This document shows positions 7,066 to 13,076 of a stretch of 64,000 nt of DNA, in pieces; position 1 is the stretch's first letter, and each line of letters begins with the position of its first letter. Origin of the DNA: Ottelia alismoides (Eukaryota; Streptophyta; Magnoliopsida; Alismatales; Hydrocharitaceae). The position numbers and the translations under genes are program-made. The stretch is from contig JAZKJV010010134.1 in assembly GCA_037367405.1 (NCBI GenBank), forward strand, positions 62,001-126,000, given 5' to 3'. The notes under the pieces are model-generated. The model saw only the letters and a list, made by a program, of their open reading frames with translations. It was not told where the DNA came from and made no database searches.

Positions 7066-7067
7066 CT

Positions 7068-7136
7068 TGCGGGTGAGCCAGCGCTCAGCTGAGCCTCATA
7101 AGCTCGGACGGCCAGGTGCGACTCCTGGACCCGCCA
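7068..7136 (+). tRNA. tRNA with CAT anticodon, second copy
   Basis: Anticodon stem TGAGC/GCTCG with loop CTCATAA, T stem CCAGG/CCTGG. The first acceptor position is an unpaired T-C, as in initiator tRNAs, but the three G-C anticodon-stem pairs of initiators are absent. Confidence 0.7.
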
Positions 7137-7147
7137 TTTTCTAAATT

Positions 7148-7223
7148 GGTTGAGTACGCAAACTGGAAAAGCGACTTGGTCGAGAGCCAAGTGACTCTGC
7201 AGGTTCGACTCCTGTCTCAACCA
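7148..7223 (+). tRNA. tRNA-Leu(GAG) with short variable loop
   Basis: Acceptor GGTTGAG/CTCAACC, anticodon stem CTTGG/CCAAG with loop TCGAGAG, variable loop of about 7 nt, discriminator A. Confidence 0.8.
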
Positions 7224-7234
7224 CCTTGTTTGAT

Positions 7235-7307
7235 GATCGCGTGGTCCAGCGGCTAAGACACCTGCATGACACGCAGGAAATCGAAGGTTCGATTCCTTCC
7301 GCGATCA
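7235..7307 (+). tRNA. tRNA-Val(GAC)
   Basis: Acceptor GATCGCG/CGCGATC, anticodon stem CCTGC/GCAGG with loop ATGACAC, discriminator A. Confidence 0.9.
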
Positions 7308-7318
7308 CTGATGGTAAT

Positions 7319-7389
7319 GGTTTGTAAGTGTTCCGGGAGCACGCGTTCTTGGTAAGAACGAAGATCGAGTTCGATTCTCGAACGAACCT
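7319..7389 (+). tRNA. tRNA-Thr(GGT)
   Basis: Acceptor GGTTTGT/ACGAACC, anticodon stem CGTTC/GAACG with loop TTGGTAA, discriminator T. Confidence 0.85.
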
Positions 7390-7407
7390 CTGCGAACAAA
7401 GATAGGT

Positions 7408-7478
7408 GGGGTCATGGTCCAGCGGGAAGACATTGCCATGGCATGGCAAGGACCCGAGTTCGAATCTCGGTGACTCCA
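7408..7478 (+). tRNA. tRNA-Ala(GGC)
   Basis: Acceptor GGGGTCA/TGACTCC, anticodon stem TTGCC/GGCAA with loop ATGGCAT, discriminator A. The right copy is disrupted before the T loop. Confidence 0.85.
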
Positions 7479-7490
7479 CTTGAAACCCAT

Positions 7491-7575
7491 GGAAGGTAGC
7501 CAGATACGGTTTGCTGGGCTGCACTGCTAACGCAGTTCTCGTAAAGAGATGAGGGTTCGACTCCCTTGCCTTCCG
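7491..7575 (+). tRNA. tRNA-Ser(GCT)
   Basis: Class II. Acceptor GGAAGGT/GCCTTCC, anticodon loop CTGCTAA, discriminator G, long variable arm. Confidence 0.85.
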
Positions 7576-7610
7576 CTTCGTTGGCTCAACCGATTGTTCA
7601 AAGATAATAC

Positions 7611-7682
7611 GGCTCGATGGTGAAGCGGACATCATCTCTCGCTTCTAACGAGAAGTTCCAGGTTCGATTCCTGGTCGAGCTA
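7611..7682 (+). tRNA. tRNA-Arg(TCT)
   Basis: Acceptor GGCTCGA/TCGAGCT, anticodon stem TCTCG/CGAGA with loop CTTCTAA, discriminator A. Confidence 0.9.
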
Positions 7683-7699
7683 CTTGTTTGGAACATGAT

Positions 7700-7789
7700 G
7701 GAAGGGCAAACCGAATGGCGACGGGACCCAGTTGGAAGCCGGCCGAGCTTGCATGACAAGCCTTGAGGGTTCGACTCCCTCTCCTTCCG
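7700..7789 (+). tRNA. tRNA-Ser(GGA)
   Basis: Class II. Acceptor GGAAGGG/TCCTTCC, discriminator G, anticodon loop TTGGAAG. The anticodon stem has an A-C mismatch that the right copy lacks. Confidence 0.8.
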
Positions 7790-7812
7790 CTGCGATAGAG
7801 ACAATAGGAGAC

Positions 7813-7965
7813 AACGATCGACTGCCGAGTTGGAGTACATGCTTCAGGAGCCGGATGTCGTGGGTTCGAATCCCGCCGGCGCGACTTTGATTTAAATCAC
7901 TGCGCCGTAGCTCAGCCTGGATAGAGCGCCGTAAATCCTCTGACACATAACTTCGTCGATCGTTT
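7813..7965 (+). ncRNA. Y-RNA-like gene with tRNA-like module (YrlA type), Y1
   Basis: The ends pair (AACGATCGAC at 7813-7822 with GTCGATCGTT at 7955-7964), and a T run follows. Just inside lie GACTGCCGAGTTGGAGTACATG-like and ACTTCGTC motifs shared by the whole family. The core reads in permuted order: a T arm (GTGGG/CCCGC around TTCGAAT), acceptor strand CGGCGCG, a linker, the partner strand TGCGCCG, then a D arm GCTC/GAGC. The terminal stem takes the place of the anticodon arm. This is the known architecture of bacterial YrlA, and Ro60 is encoded 3 kb downstream. Kept in the right copy at 51079-51235. Confidence 0.8.
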
Positions 7966-7967
7966 TG

Positions 7968-8120
7968 AAACAACACTTGACTGCCGATTTGGAGTACATG
8001 GCTAAGCAGGTTCGATTCCCGCCCGGTCCACTCGTTGATTCAACAATGGGCCGGAACCTTGGCGGTCGCATGGCGTCCGTCGAGGGAATATCTCTGGTCA
8101 CAACTTCGTCAAGTGTTTTT
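7968..8120 (+). ncRNA. Y-RNA-like gene with tRNA-like module, Y2
   Basis: The ends pair (AACACTTGAC with GTCAAGTGTT at 8108-8117), followed by a T run. The GACTGCCGA and ACTTCGTC family motifs flank the core. Acceptor-like strands CCGGTCC and GGGCCGG pair over 7 positions across a linker, and a TTCGATT T loop is present. It starts 2 nt after Y1, so the two form a tandem pair. Conserved on the minus strand at 50925-51077. Confidence 0.8.
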
Positions 8121-8210
8121 ACATTTTCACTGAACCAAAGAACGCTGGAGCAGTTCTTGTAACTGAGGTTTCGCAAACCCTTTCTTTCGGACACCGTCCA
8201 TGGACTAAGC

Positions 8211-8852
8211 ATGAGCACTATCGCAGCAACCCTCGACAACTACACAATGCCGATCGGCCTAAGCCCGACGCTTCAGCGTCCAACGTTGGTGCTGAACCGT
8301 AACTGGCAGCCGATCAACGTGGCGACGGTTGCGCGTGCTTTGATCATGCTGTGGAACGACTCGGCCAAGATTGTCGATCCAGTGGACTATCGTTTGTATG
8401 ACTGGAGCGATTGGAGCCAGTTGGTACCAGATCGCGATGAGCCGTTCATCCAGTCTGTACGCCAGCGCATCCGTATCCCGGAGGTCATTGCATTGACGAA
8501 GTTCGACGCAATGCCGACGCAGACGGTTACCTTCAGCCGCAGAAACGTATTCAAGCGTGACAAGATGACCTGCCAATACTGTGGAAAGCAGCCGGGCAGC
8601 GAAGAGCTCACAATTGACCACGTTGTTCCGCGTGCTCAAGGTGGACAGTCGACCTGGACGAACTGCGTATTGGCTTGCATCGACTGCAATTCGCGGAAGG
8701 CTGACCGTACGCCTGCTCAGGCACACATGAAACTCCGCAAGGAGCCAGTGCGTCCAGCTTGGAAGCCGATCTACGCCGATCGCATGAATCGCGTGAAGAG
8801 CTGGTCCAAGTTCATTAGCGAAGCCTACTGGATAGTAGAGCTCGAAGATTAA
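8211..8852 (+). CDS. HNH endonuclease (HNH_5-like)
   Basis: 213 residues. The N-terminal half contains LVLNRNWQPINV, a block typical of a widespread bacterial HNH subfamily. The nuclease motif lies at about residues 122-170: CQYCG, then LTIDHVVPRAQGG, then TNCVLACIDCNSRK, giving a CXXC...CXXC zinc site and the IDHVxP histidine. No DNA-binding partner is fused. It follows the tandem Y-like RNAs by 90 bases and precedes tRNA-Trp, and the second copy (50193-50834) is almost identical in protein. It could nick DNA for mobility of the locus or act on nucleic acid in defence; the substrate is not readable. Confidence 0.85.
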   Translation: MSTIAATLDNYTMPIGLSPTLQRPTLVLNRNWQPINVATVARALIMLWNDSAKIVDPVDYRLYDWSDWSQLVPDRDEPFIQSVRQRIRIPEVIALTKFDAMPTQTVTFSRRNVFKRDKMTCQYCGKQPGSEELTIDHVVPRAQGGQSTWTNCVLACIDCNSRKADRTPAQAHMKLRKEPVRPAWKPIYADRMNRVKSWSKFISEAYWIVELED

Positions 8853-8890
8853 TCAACGCAGAAGCTCAGTTCGCTGGGCTTCTGTCATAC

Positions 8891-8960
8891 AGGAATGTTC
8901 GCCTGGGAGCGGACTCGGCCTCCAAAACCGATGGACAGTGTTCGAATCACTGCGTTCCTG
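8891..8960 (+). tRNA. tRNA-Trp(CCA)
   Basis: Acceptor AGGAATG/CGTTCCT, discriminator G, anticodon loop CTCCAAA, T stem CAGTG/CACTG. It marks the left edge of a slot whose contents differ between the two copies. Confidence 0.85.
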
Positions 8961-9028
8961 CTGTAGAATCTAGGACAACGTAGAAAATTCGTTACTCGTA
9001 ATGCGTTTAGGTTGTAAATTTCCCAGCC

Positions 9029-10354
9029 ATGTCAATTTACGATCCTAGTCGGAAGCCAAACAAAACTCCAGTTGTGAGACAGCTTGGAACCAGTAAACCG
9101 GTAATGGTACGACATTGTTTGCCACCTAGTCCAACCTGGAACTATGAGACTCCGATGGCAAGACTTTCGTATGGGGTTCTGTCTGCGAAGGAAAGCCGTT
9201 CGATTAGGTCGCTCTTCGACCTTATTGCCCAAGGGCCACTCGATTCACGTTTCATTTTTCCTGACACTGGGTTCATTACCACTGAGATCCAGGAGCATTT
9301 TTGGAACATCTGCGATGGCCGGCTCATGGTATTTCCCGAGATCATTGCTGCGGAGCTGAGCGGATGGATTCAGAATCCATTGCACAATAGGGCGTTGCAC
9401 GCTTGGCTATCGCGGGCATTTACGAAATGCGAAAATGATCCAGAAGTCCAAAAGCCCTTCCGCTGGGGCCATGTGATGGCTAACGTCGGCCATCAGCTGA
9501 ATCCAAAGCAGGTAGGCGTTTTGGAAAAAGTAAGCATGTCAGAATACGGTCTCGACTATTACGTTAACCTCTTGTCTATTCGAAAGCGGCAGGGAATTCG
9601 CGTCGCCCGTCAACTTGAACAGAAACTTGGAAGAACTCCAATTGACGTTGAGGTTCGGAATGAGTTGCAGCGAGTCTGTGATGAAAGGATAGCTCCTCTC
9701 GCCTTCAAAGGCTGGAAGGACCAAGGCAAAAGAAACTTCACCGCAGATGAAGAACTCGTCGTATCTGCAGCGATAAACTCTATCATGACAGGCAAAACTG
9801 GCATTGTATTGACCCGAGACAATGACGTCTTTGAGCAGTTTGCAAAATTGATGGAAGCGTTAACCGCAAACTACATGTGTTATCGCTTTGGGCTGGTACG
9901 ACACCTTAATCCTGAAGGTGTTCCGATGTACGAGCTTCCTTTTGATAGCAATTCCAATGGACCCCAATTATTCGCAGGAAAATCAATCACAAACGTTGTG
10001 ATTCCTCACTCGGAAGCACAAGGGCTCCCGCCGTACTCGCACACGCCAGTTCATTGTTTTTGTGTGTTGGTTGGAAATACATGCGATGATCCCAGAGTGA
10101 GCATTGCAGGCTATTGCCTCGAAAGAGAGATGCAAGATTTGCTTTTCACCAAGGCTTCCACAAACGGGAAAAACTCGGAGTATTTCGGCAATCGCAATGT
10201 GATAATTGGGTCGAATTTTGATTCCAGTGAGCTTTCGATAGCTTTTATGATTGGCGAAGAAACCTTCATAGATTTTGAGGGAATCAGCGTATCACAAATT
10301 GATGTCATGCAATCGCTAAAGAGTATTAAGTCAGTGATCGAGTTGAGGTGGTGA
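9029..10354 (+). CDS. PIN-like domain protein of unknown role
   Basis: 441 residues. Around residues 75-85 is FIFPDTGFITTEI, with an Asp in the place of the first PIN acidic residue. Around residues 240-270, TADEELVVSAAINS followed by GIVLTRDNDVFEQF resembles the later PIN block, in which acidic residues bind the metal ions. The C-terminal 150 residues are unassigned. PIN nucleases are RNases, and some cleave tRNA or rRNA. It sits between tRNA-Trp and tRNA-Thr in the Ro60 locus and has no counterpart in the right copy. The call rests on motif spacing only, so it is moderate. Confidence 0.5.
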   Translation: MSIYDPSRKPNKTPVVRQLGTSKPVMVRHCLPPSPTWNYETPMARLSYGVLSAKESRSIRSLFDLIAQGPLDSRFIFPDTGFITTEIQEHFWNICDGRLMVFPEIIAAELSGWIQNPLHNRALHAWLSRAFTKCENDPEVQKPFRWGHVMANVGHQLNPKQVGVLEKVSMSEYGLDYYVNLLSIRKRQGIRVARQLEQKLGRTPIDVEVRNELQRVCDERIAPLAFKGWKDQGKRNFTADEELVVSAAINSIMTGKTGIVLTRDNDVFEQFAKLMEALTANYMCYRFGLVRHLNPEGVPMYELPFDSNSNGPQLFAGKSITNVVIPHSEAQGLPPYSHTPVHCFCVLVGNTCDDPRVSIAGYCLEREMQDLLFTKASTNGKNSEYFGNRNVIIGSNFDSSELSIAFMIGEETFIDFEGISVSQIDVMQSLKSIKSVIELRW

Positions 10355-10416
10355 CCAATTGGTGTTTTGAGGAATCGCCCGAACCTCAATCAAGTATCTT
10401 GTGACTTTCTTGAATC

Positions 10417-10490
10417 GCCGATGTGGCTCGACTGAGAAAGGCACTTGTCTTGTAAACAGGTCCATGCTGGTGCGAATCCAGTCATCGGCT
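10417..10490 (+). tRNA. tRNA-Thr(TGT)
   Basis: Acceptor GCCGATG/CATCGGC, anticodon stem CTTGT/ACAGG with loop CTTGTAA, discriminator T. It ends 3 nt before the small Y-like RNA that follows, in both copies. Confidence 0.85.
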
Positions 10491-10493
10491 CTG

Positions 10494-10566
10494 GCAACTG
10501 AACTGCCTGTTTGGATTACATCAACCAACAACGAAAGTATCTGAACAAACCAATTCGCTCAGTTGC
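10494..10566 (+). ncRNA. Small Y-RNA-like gene without tRNA-like module, Y4
   Basis: About 73 nt. GCAACTGA at 10494-10501 pairs with TCAGTTGC at 10559-10566. Inside are ACTGCCTGTTTGGATTACATC and CCAATTCGC, matching the family motifs. In the right copy (46921-46994) the loop differs at many positions while the stem and motifs are kept, the pattern expected for a structured RNA. A terminator follows at 10575. Confidence 0.7.
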
Positions 10567-10574
10567 AATTTGCT

Positions 10575-10615
10575 GACTCGTCGCAATGGGTAACCGTTGC
10601 GACGAGTCTTTTTGA
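10575..10615 (+). terminator. Rho-independent terminator after tRNA-Thr/Y4
   Basis: GACTCGTCGCAA pairs perfectly with TTGCGACGAGTC over a 10-base loop and is followed by T5. Confidence 0.9.
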
Positions 10616-10725
10616 CTGACTGCCAAATCGGAGTACATGTGTCGTGAGTTCGAATCTCATCAGCGTCTGCAAAGATGCTGTAGCTCAATGGTAGAGCAAT
10701 GTCTGATTTTCACTTCGTCAGCCAA
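10612..10725 (+). ncRNA. Y-RNA-like gene with tRNA-like module, Y3
   Basis: TTGACTGAC (10612-10620) pairs with GTCAGCCAA (10717-10725) with one mismatch. The family motifs GACTGCC and ACTTCGTC are present. The core holds T arm GTGAG/CTCAT with loop TTCGAAT, acceptor strand CAGCGTC, a TGCAAA-type linker, partner GATGCTG, and a D arm GCTC/GAGC. So the acceptor stem is closed by a short loop and the order is permuted relative to a tRNA. Confidence 0.75.
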
Positions 10726-10836
10726 TTTCAGCGAACTTCTCGAATCCAAGCGGGTCTTTAAACGCAATCAAGAAACAAATGAATGAATAAGGGGAAGCGG
10801 ATCAAGCGTAATGCTTCATTCTGCTTTGCGATTCTC

Positions 10837-10912
10837 GTTCGACTGCCGGTTGGGATTACATCGTTGTTACCGATGGCGAAAGCCTTTCTCAGCTACCCTT
10901 CGTCGAACAGTT
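10837..10912 (+). ncRNA. Small Y-RNA-like gene in the Ro60 leader, Y5
   Basis: GTTCGAC (10837-10843) pairs with GTCGAAC (10902-10908), followed by T5. The motifs GACTGCCGGTTGGGATTACATC-like and CCCTTCGTC are present; there is no tRNA-like module. It lies directly upstream of the Ro60 start codon, and the same arrangement is found in the right copy (45926-46016) with a diverged loop. It could be processed from, or act on, the Ro60 mRNA leader. Confidence 0.65.
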
Positions 10913-10934
10913 TTTAGTTTAGGAGATCTCTCCA

Positions 10935-12572
10935 ATGGCAAACAAGTCTCTATTCGCAAGCATGCTTGGCCGACTTCCGAAGGCCAATGCTGTCAACGAA
11001 GCCGGTGGCCTAGCGTACACGCTCGAGCCGAAGCACGCCCTGGCTCAAGTTGCCGCAACGGGTACGTTCGGTAACGCGTTCTACAGCACGGCTGAGACGC
11101 AGCTCGACGAAGTGCTGAAGTTGATCGACGAAGTCGATGACAACCAGTACTTGGCGAAGCTTGCGCTGTACGCACGCGAGAAGGCGTTCATGAAGGACAT
11201 GCCGGCCGCATTGCTGGTCGCGCTGTCGGTTCGTGATACTGAGCTGATGCATCGAGTATTCGATCGCGTGATCGACAACGGTCGCGTTCTGCGAACTGTA
11301 TTCCAGATGATCCGATCCGGCCAGTTCAAGAACAAGGCTGGTAAGGGCCGCGTTGGATTGTCGAGCTCCGTGCAGCGGGCCTTCCAGCGCTGGTTGAACA
11401 CAGCCTCGGTTGGAAAGCTGCTGAGCGCGTCGATCGGTAACGATCCGAGCTTGCGGGACATCCTGCGTATGGCTCGACCGACGCCGAAGGATAACGCTCG
11501 CCGAGCGATGTTCGGTTGGTTGACTGATAAGAGCATCGACAAGTGGGCACCGGCAACGGAAGCTGACTTGCCGGTTGAAGTTCAGTCGCTAATCGCGTAC
11601 CGCAACTCGGAGAGCGAAGAAGCACAAGCATTGATCGCTGGTGGACTCGACAACGTCCGATGGGACTTGTTGTCGGATGCCGCTAAGGGACCGAAGGTTT
11701 GGGCTGCACTGGCTCGCAAAATGGGTCCGCAGGCACTACGTATGAACTTGAACACGTTGCTGCGACACGATGTGTTGGCAACAAGTGCAATGGTTGACTA
11801 CGTTGCTGACCGGATCGCTGACGAGAAGGAGATTAGGGCGTCGAAGCAGTTCCCGTACCAGTACTTTGCTGCGTACTTGAACGCGGATGACAATGTTCCG
11901 CAGAAGATCAAGACTGCACTGCATAAGGCAGCCGAGATCGCCTGTGGAAACGTACCGGAGTTGCCGGGACCGGTTGTGATTGGTCTGGATACGTCTGGAT
12001 CGATGAGCTGTGCGGTCACAGGTAACCGCGGACGAGGTGTGACTTCGAAGATGCGATGCATCGACGTTGCAGCACTGTTCGCCGCAGCGATCCTGCGACG
12101 CAACCCGGACAGCGTTGTGATTCCGTTCGATACGTCGGCTTACGATGCCAAGATCGATCCGAACGATTCGATCCTGAGCATTGCAGAGCGGTTGGCAAAG
12201 TACGGTGGTGGTGGAACAGATTGTTCGCTGCCGCTGGTAGCTGCCAACCAGAAGTACGCGAAACGCAAGTTCGCCGGCATCATCCTCGTTAGCGATAACG
12301 AGAGCTGGGTCGGAACAGGACGGCACGGTTCGACCGGTGTGATGACTGCTTGGGAAGCCTTTGTTGCCAACCAGCGAAAGCTGGCGGGTAAGGAAGCCAC
12401 GCCGAAGCTAGTTAACATCGATCTGCAACCGTACCAGACGGTTCAGGCTTGTGAGCGAGCTGACATCATGAACATCGGTGGCTTCAGTGACGCCGTGTTC
12501 AACGTGATCAGTGCATTCCTCGCCGACAACAACCAGCGATTCGTCGCTGAAGTTGAAGCGATCGAACTGTAA
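10935..12572 (+). CDS. rsr: Ro60 orthologue, TROVE domain protein
   Basis: 545 residues. The N-terminal 340 residues are an alpha-helical repeat region typical of TROVE domains, which form the RNA-binding ring of Ro60. The C-terminal part is a von Willebrand A-like domain with the MIDAS motif GLDTSGSM at about residues 350-357 and a later VSDNESW strand. Ro60 binds Y RNAs on its outer face and misfolded RNA ends in its central hole; in Deinococcus it works with PNPase in RNA decay and rRNA maturation. An AGGAGAT Shine-Dalgarno precedes the ATG. Five Y-RNA-like genes lie upstream and a terminator follows. A nearly identical copy lies at 44262-45899 and a truncated third one at 41365. Confidence 0.9.
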   Translation: MANKSLFASMLGRLPKANAVNEAGGLAYTLEPKHALAQVAATGTFGNAFYSTAETQLDEVLKLIDEVDDNQYLAKLALYAREKAFMKDMPAALLVALSVRDTELMHRVFDRVIDNGRVLRTVFQMIRSGQFKNKAGKGRVGLSSSVQRAFQRWLNTASVGKLLSASIGNDPSLRDILRMARPTPKDNARRAMFGWLTDKSIDKWAPATEADLPVEVQSLIAYRNSESEEAQALIAGGLDNVRWDLLSDAAKGPKVWAALARKMGPQALRMNLNTLLRHDVLATSAMVDYVADRIADEKEIRASKQFPYQYFAAYLNADDNVPQKIKTALHKAAEIACGNVPELPGPVVIGLDTSGSMSCAVTGNRGRGVTSKMRCIDVAALFAAAILRRNPDSVVIPFDTSAYDAKIDPNDSILSIAERLAKYGGGGTDCSLPLVAANQKYAKRKFAGIILVSDNESWVGTGRHGSTGVMTAWEAFVANQRKLAGKEATPKLVNIDLQPYQTVQACERADIMNIGGFSDAVFNVISAFLADNNQRFVAEVEAIEL

Positions 12573-12616
12573 ACTTGCGTTGGACTAAGGTCCAGTCGCG
12601 GTATACTTGAAACTTG

Positions 12617-12655
12617 AGCACCCGCAGACCGCGTTGTAGGTTCGCGGGTGCTTTT
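12617..12655 (+). terminator. Terminator of the left Ro60 gene
   Basis: AGCACCCGC pairs with GCGGGTGCT and T4 follows. Related hairpins follow the other two Ro60 copies at 44182-44219 and 41286-41325. Confidence 0.85.
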
Positions 12656-12668
12656 GTGCTTTGCGGCT

Positions 12669-13076
12669 TTAGAGTCGACTATGGAGTTCTCGCCACTTGC
12701 GCCTTTGGATCTTCCAATCTGCTTCAAGAGCGATCGGTTGGACTTCTCGAAAACCAAATGGATCATGGCCTCGTGTAACCGGAGGAAGACGTAATAGTGC
12801 TTCCTGTATGTCGGGAGCTAGCAACCGCAGATTCAATATTTGCGTTACTCGAGCTCTCGATAGATTTTCCAAGCGAGCGATTTCGGCAAAGTCTTCGATT
12901 GAGCCCTCAGAAATAAGTTGATCGAAGTGTATGGCAAATGCCATCAAGCAAGAAATGCGTGCCAGCCGGCCTATTACTCTAGGTTGTTCGATTTGCCGCT
13001 CACCAGAGACCAGGACATTGCGGCCGCCCCGACTAGCAAAGTGAACTGGCAACTCGATACGTTCTTCTTTACTCAT
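12669..13076 (-). CDS. Recombinase-associated helix-turn-helix protein
   Basis: 135 residues. ARLENLSRARVTQILNLRLLAPDIQEALL near residues 85-115 looks like a helix-turn-helix. The ATG overlaps the recombinase stop as ATGA, so the gene is the last of a three-gene operon DUF2924-recombinase-HTH. A clear homologue (40014-40415) sits downstream of the broken second recombinase. Likely a DNA-binding accessory or regulator of the recombinase. Confidence 0.65.
   Translation of the reverse strand: MSKEERIELPVHFASRGGRNVLVSGERQIEQPRVIGRLARISCLMAFAIHFDQLISEGSIEDFAEIARLENLSRARVTQILNLRLLAPDIQEALLRLPPVTRGHDPFGFREVQPIALEADWKIQRRKWRELHSRL

Larger units (their letters stand above)
3849..12655 (+). repeat. 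Left arm of a large inverted duplication (tRNA array/Y RNA/HNH/Ro60 locus)
   Basis: Gene order and much of the DNA from 3849 to 12655 recur on the opposite strand at 56572-44182. Matching begins abruptly at GGCATGCCACCGTATCC (3849) and runs through a leader with terminator, the tRNA array, two Y-like RNAs, HNH, tRNA-Trp, tRNA-Thr, more Y-like RNAs and Ro60 to its terminator. The slot between tRNA-Trp and tRNA-Thr differs completely between copies. The outer edge contains the last codons of the Pro-rich gene, so the other copy probably derives from a locus arranged like this one. Confidence 0.85.

Noticed and set aside
4335..7976. Many minus-strand frames through the tRNA array containing blocks such as GGIRTH or ESNP
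   Set aside because: They are translations of the reverse complement of tRNA T arms and acceptor stems, not genes.
7801..8035. Circularly permuted or split tRNA genes (3' half before 5' half)
   Set aside because: The permuted halves are each enclosed by complementary ends with the same flanking motifs, and some family members lack a tRNA module altogether. No anticodon loop can be assembled. Y-RNA-like genes beside Ro60 explain this better.
7801..8120. Group I intron in a tRNA gene
   Set aside because: No conserved group I core (P3/P7 elements) was found, and the halves do not join to a normal anticodon arm.
3849..12655. The whole locus as a resident prophage
   Set aside because: Phages can carry tRNA arrays and Ro60-like genes, but no capsid, terminase, portal, tail or lysis gene was seen; only a recombinase supports mobility.
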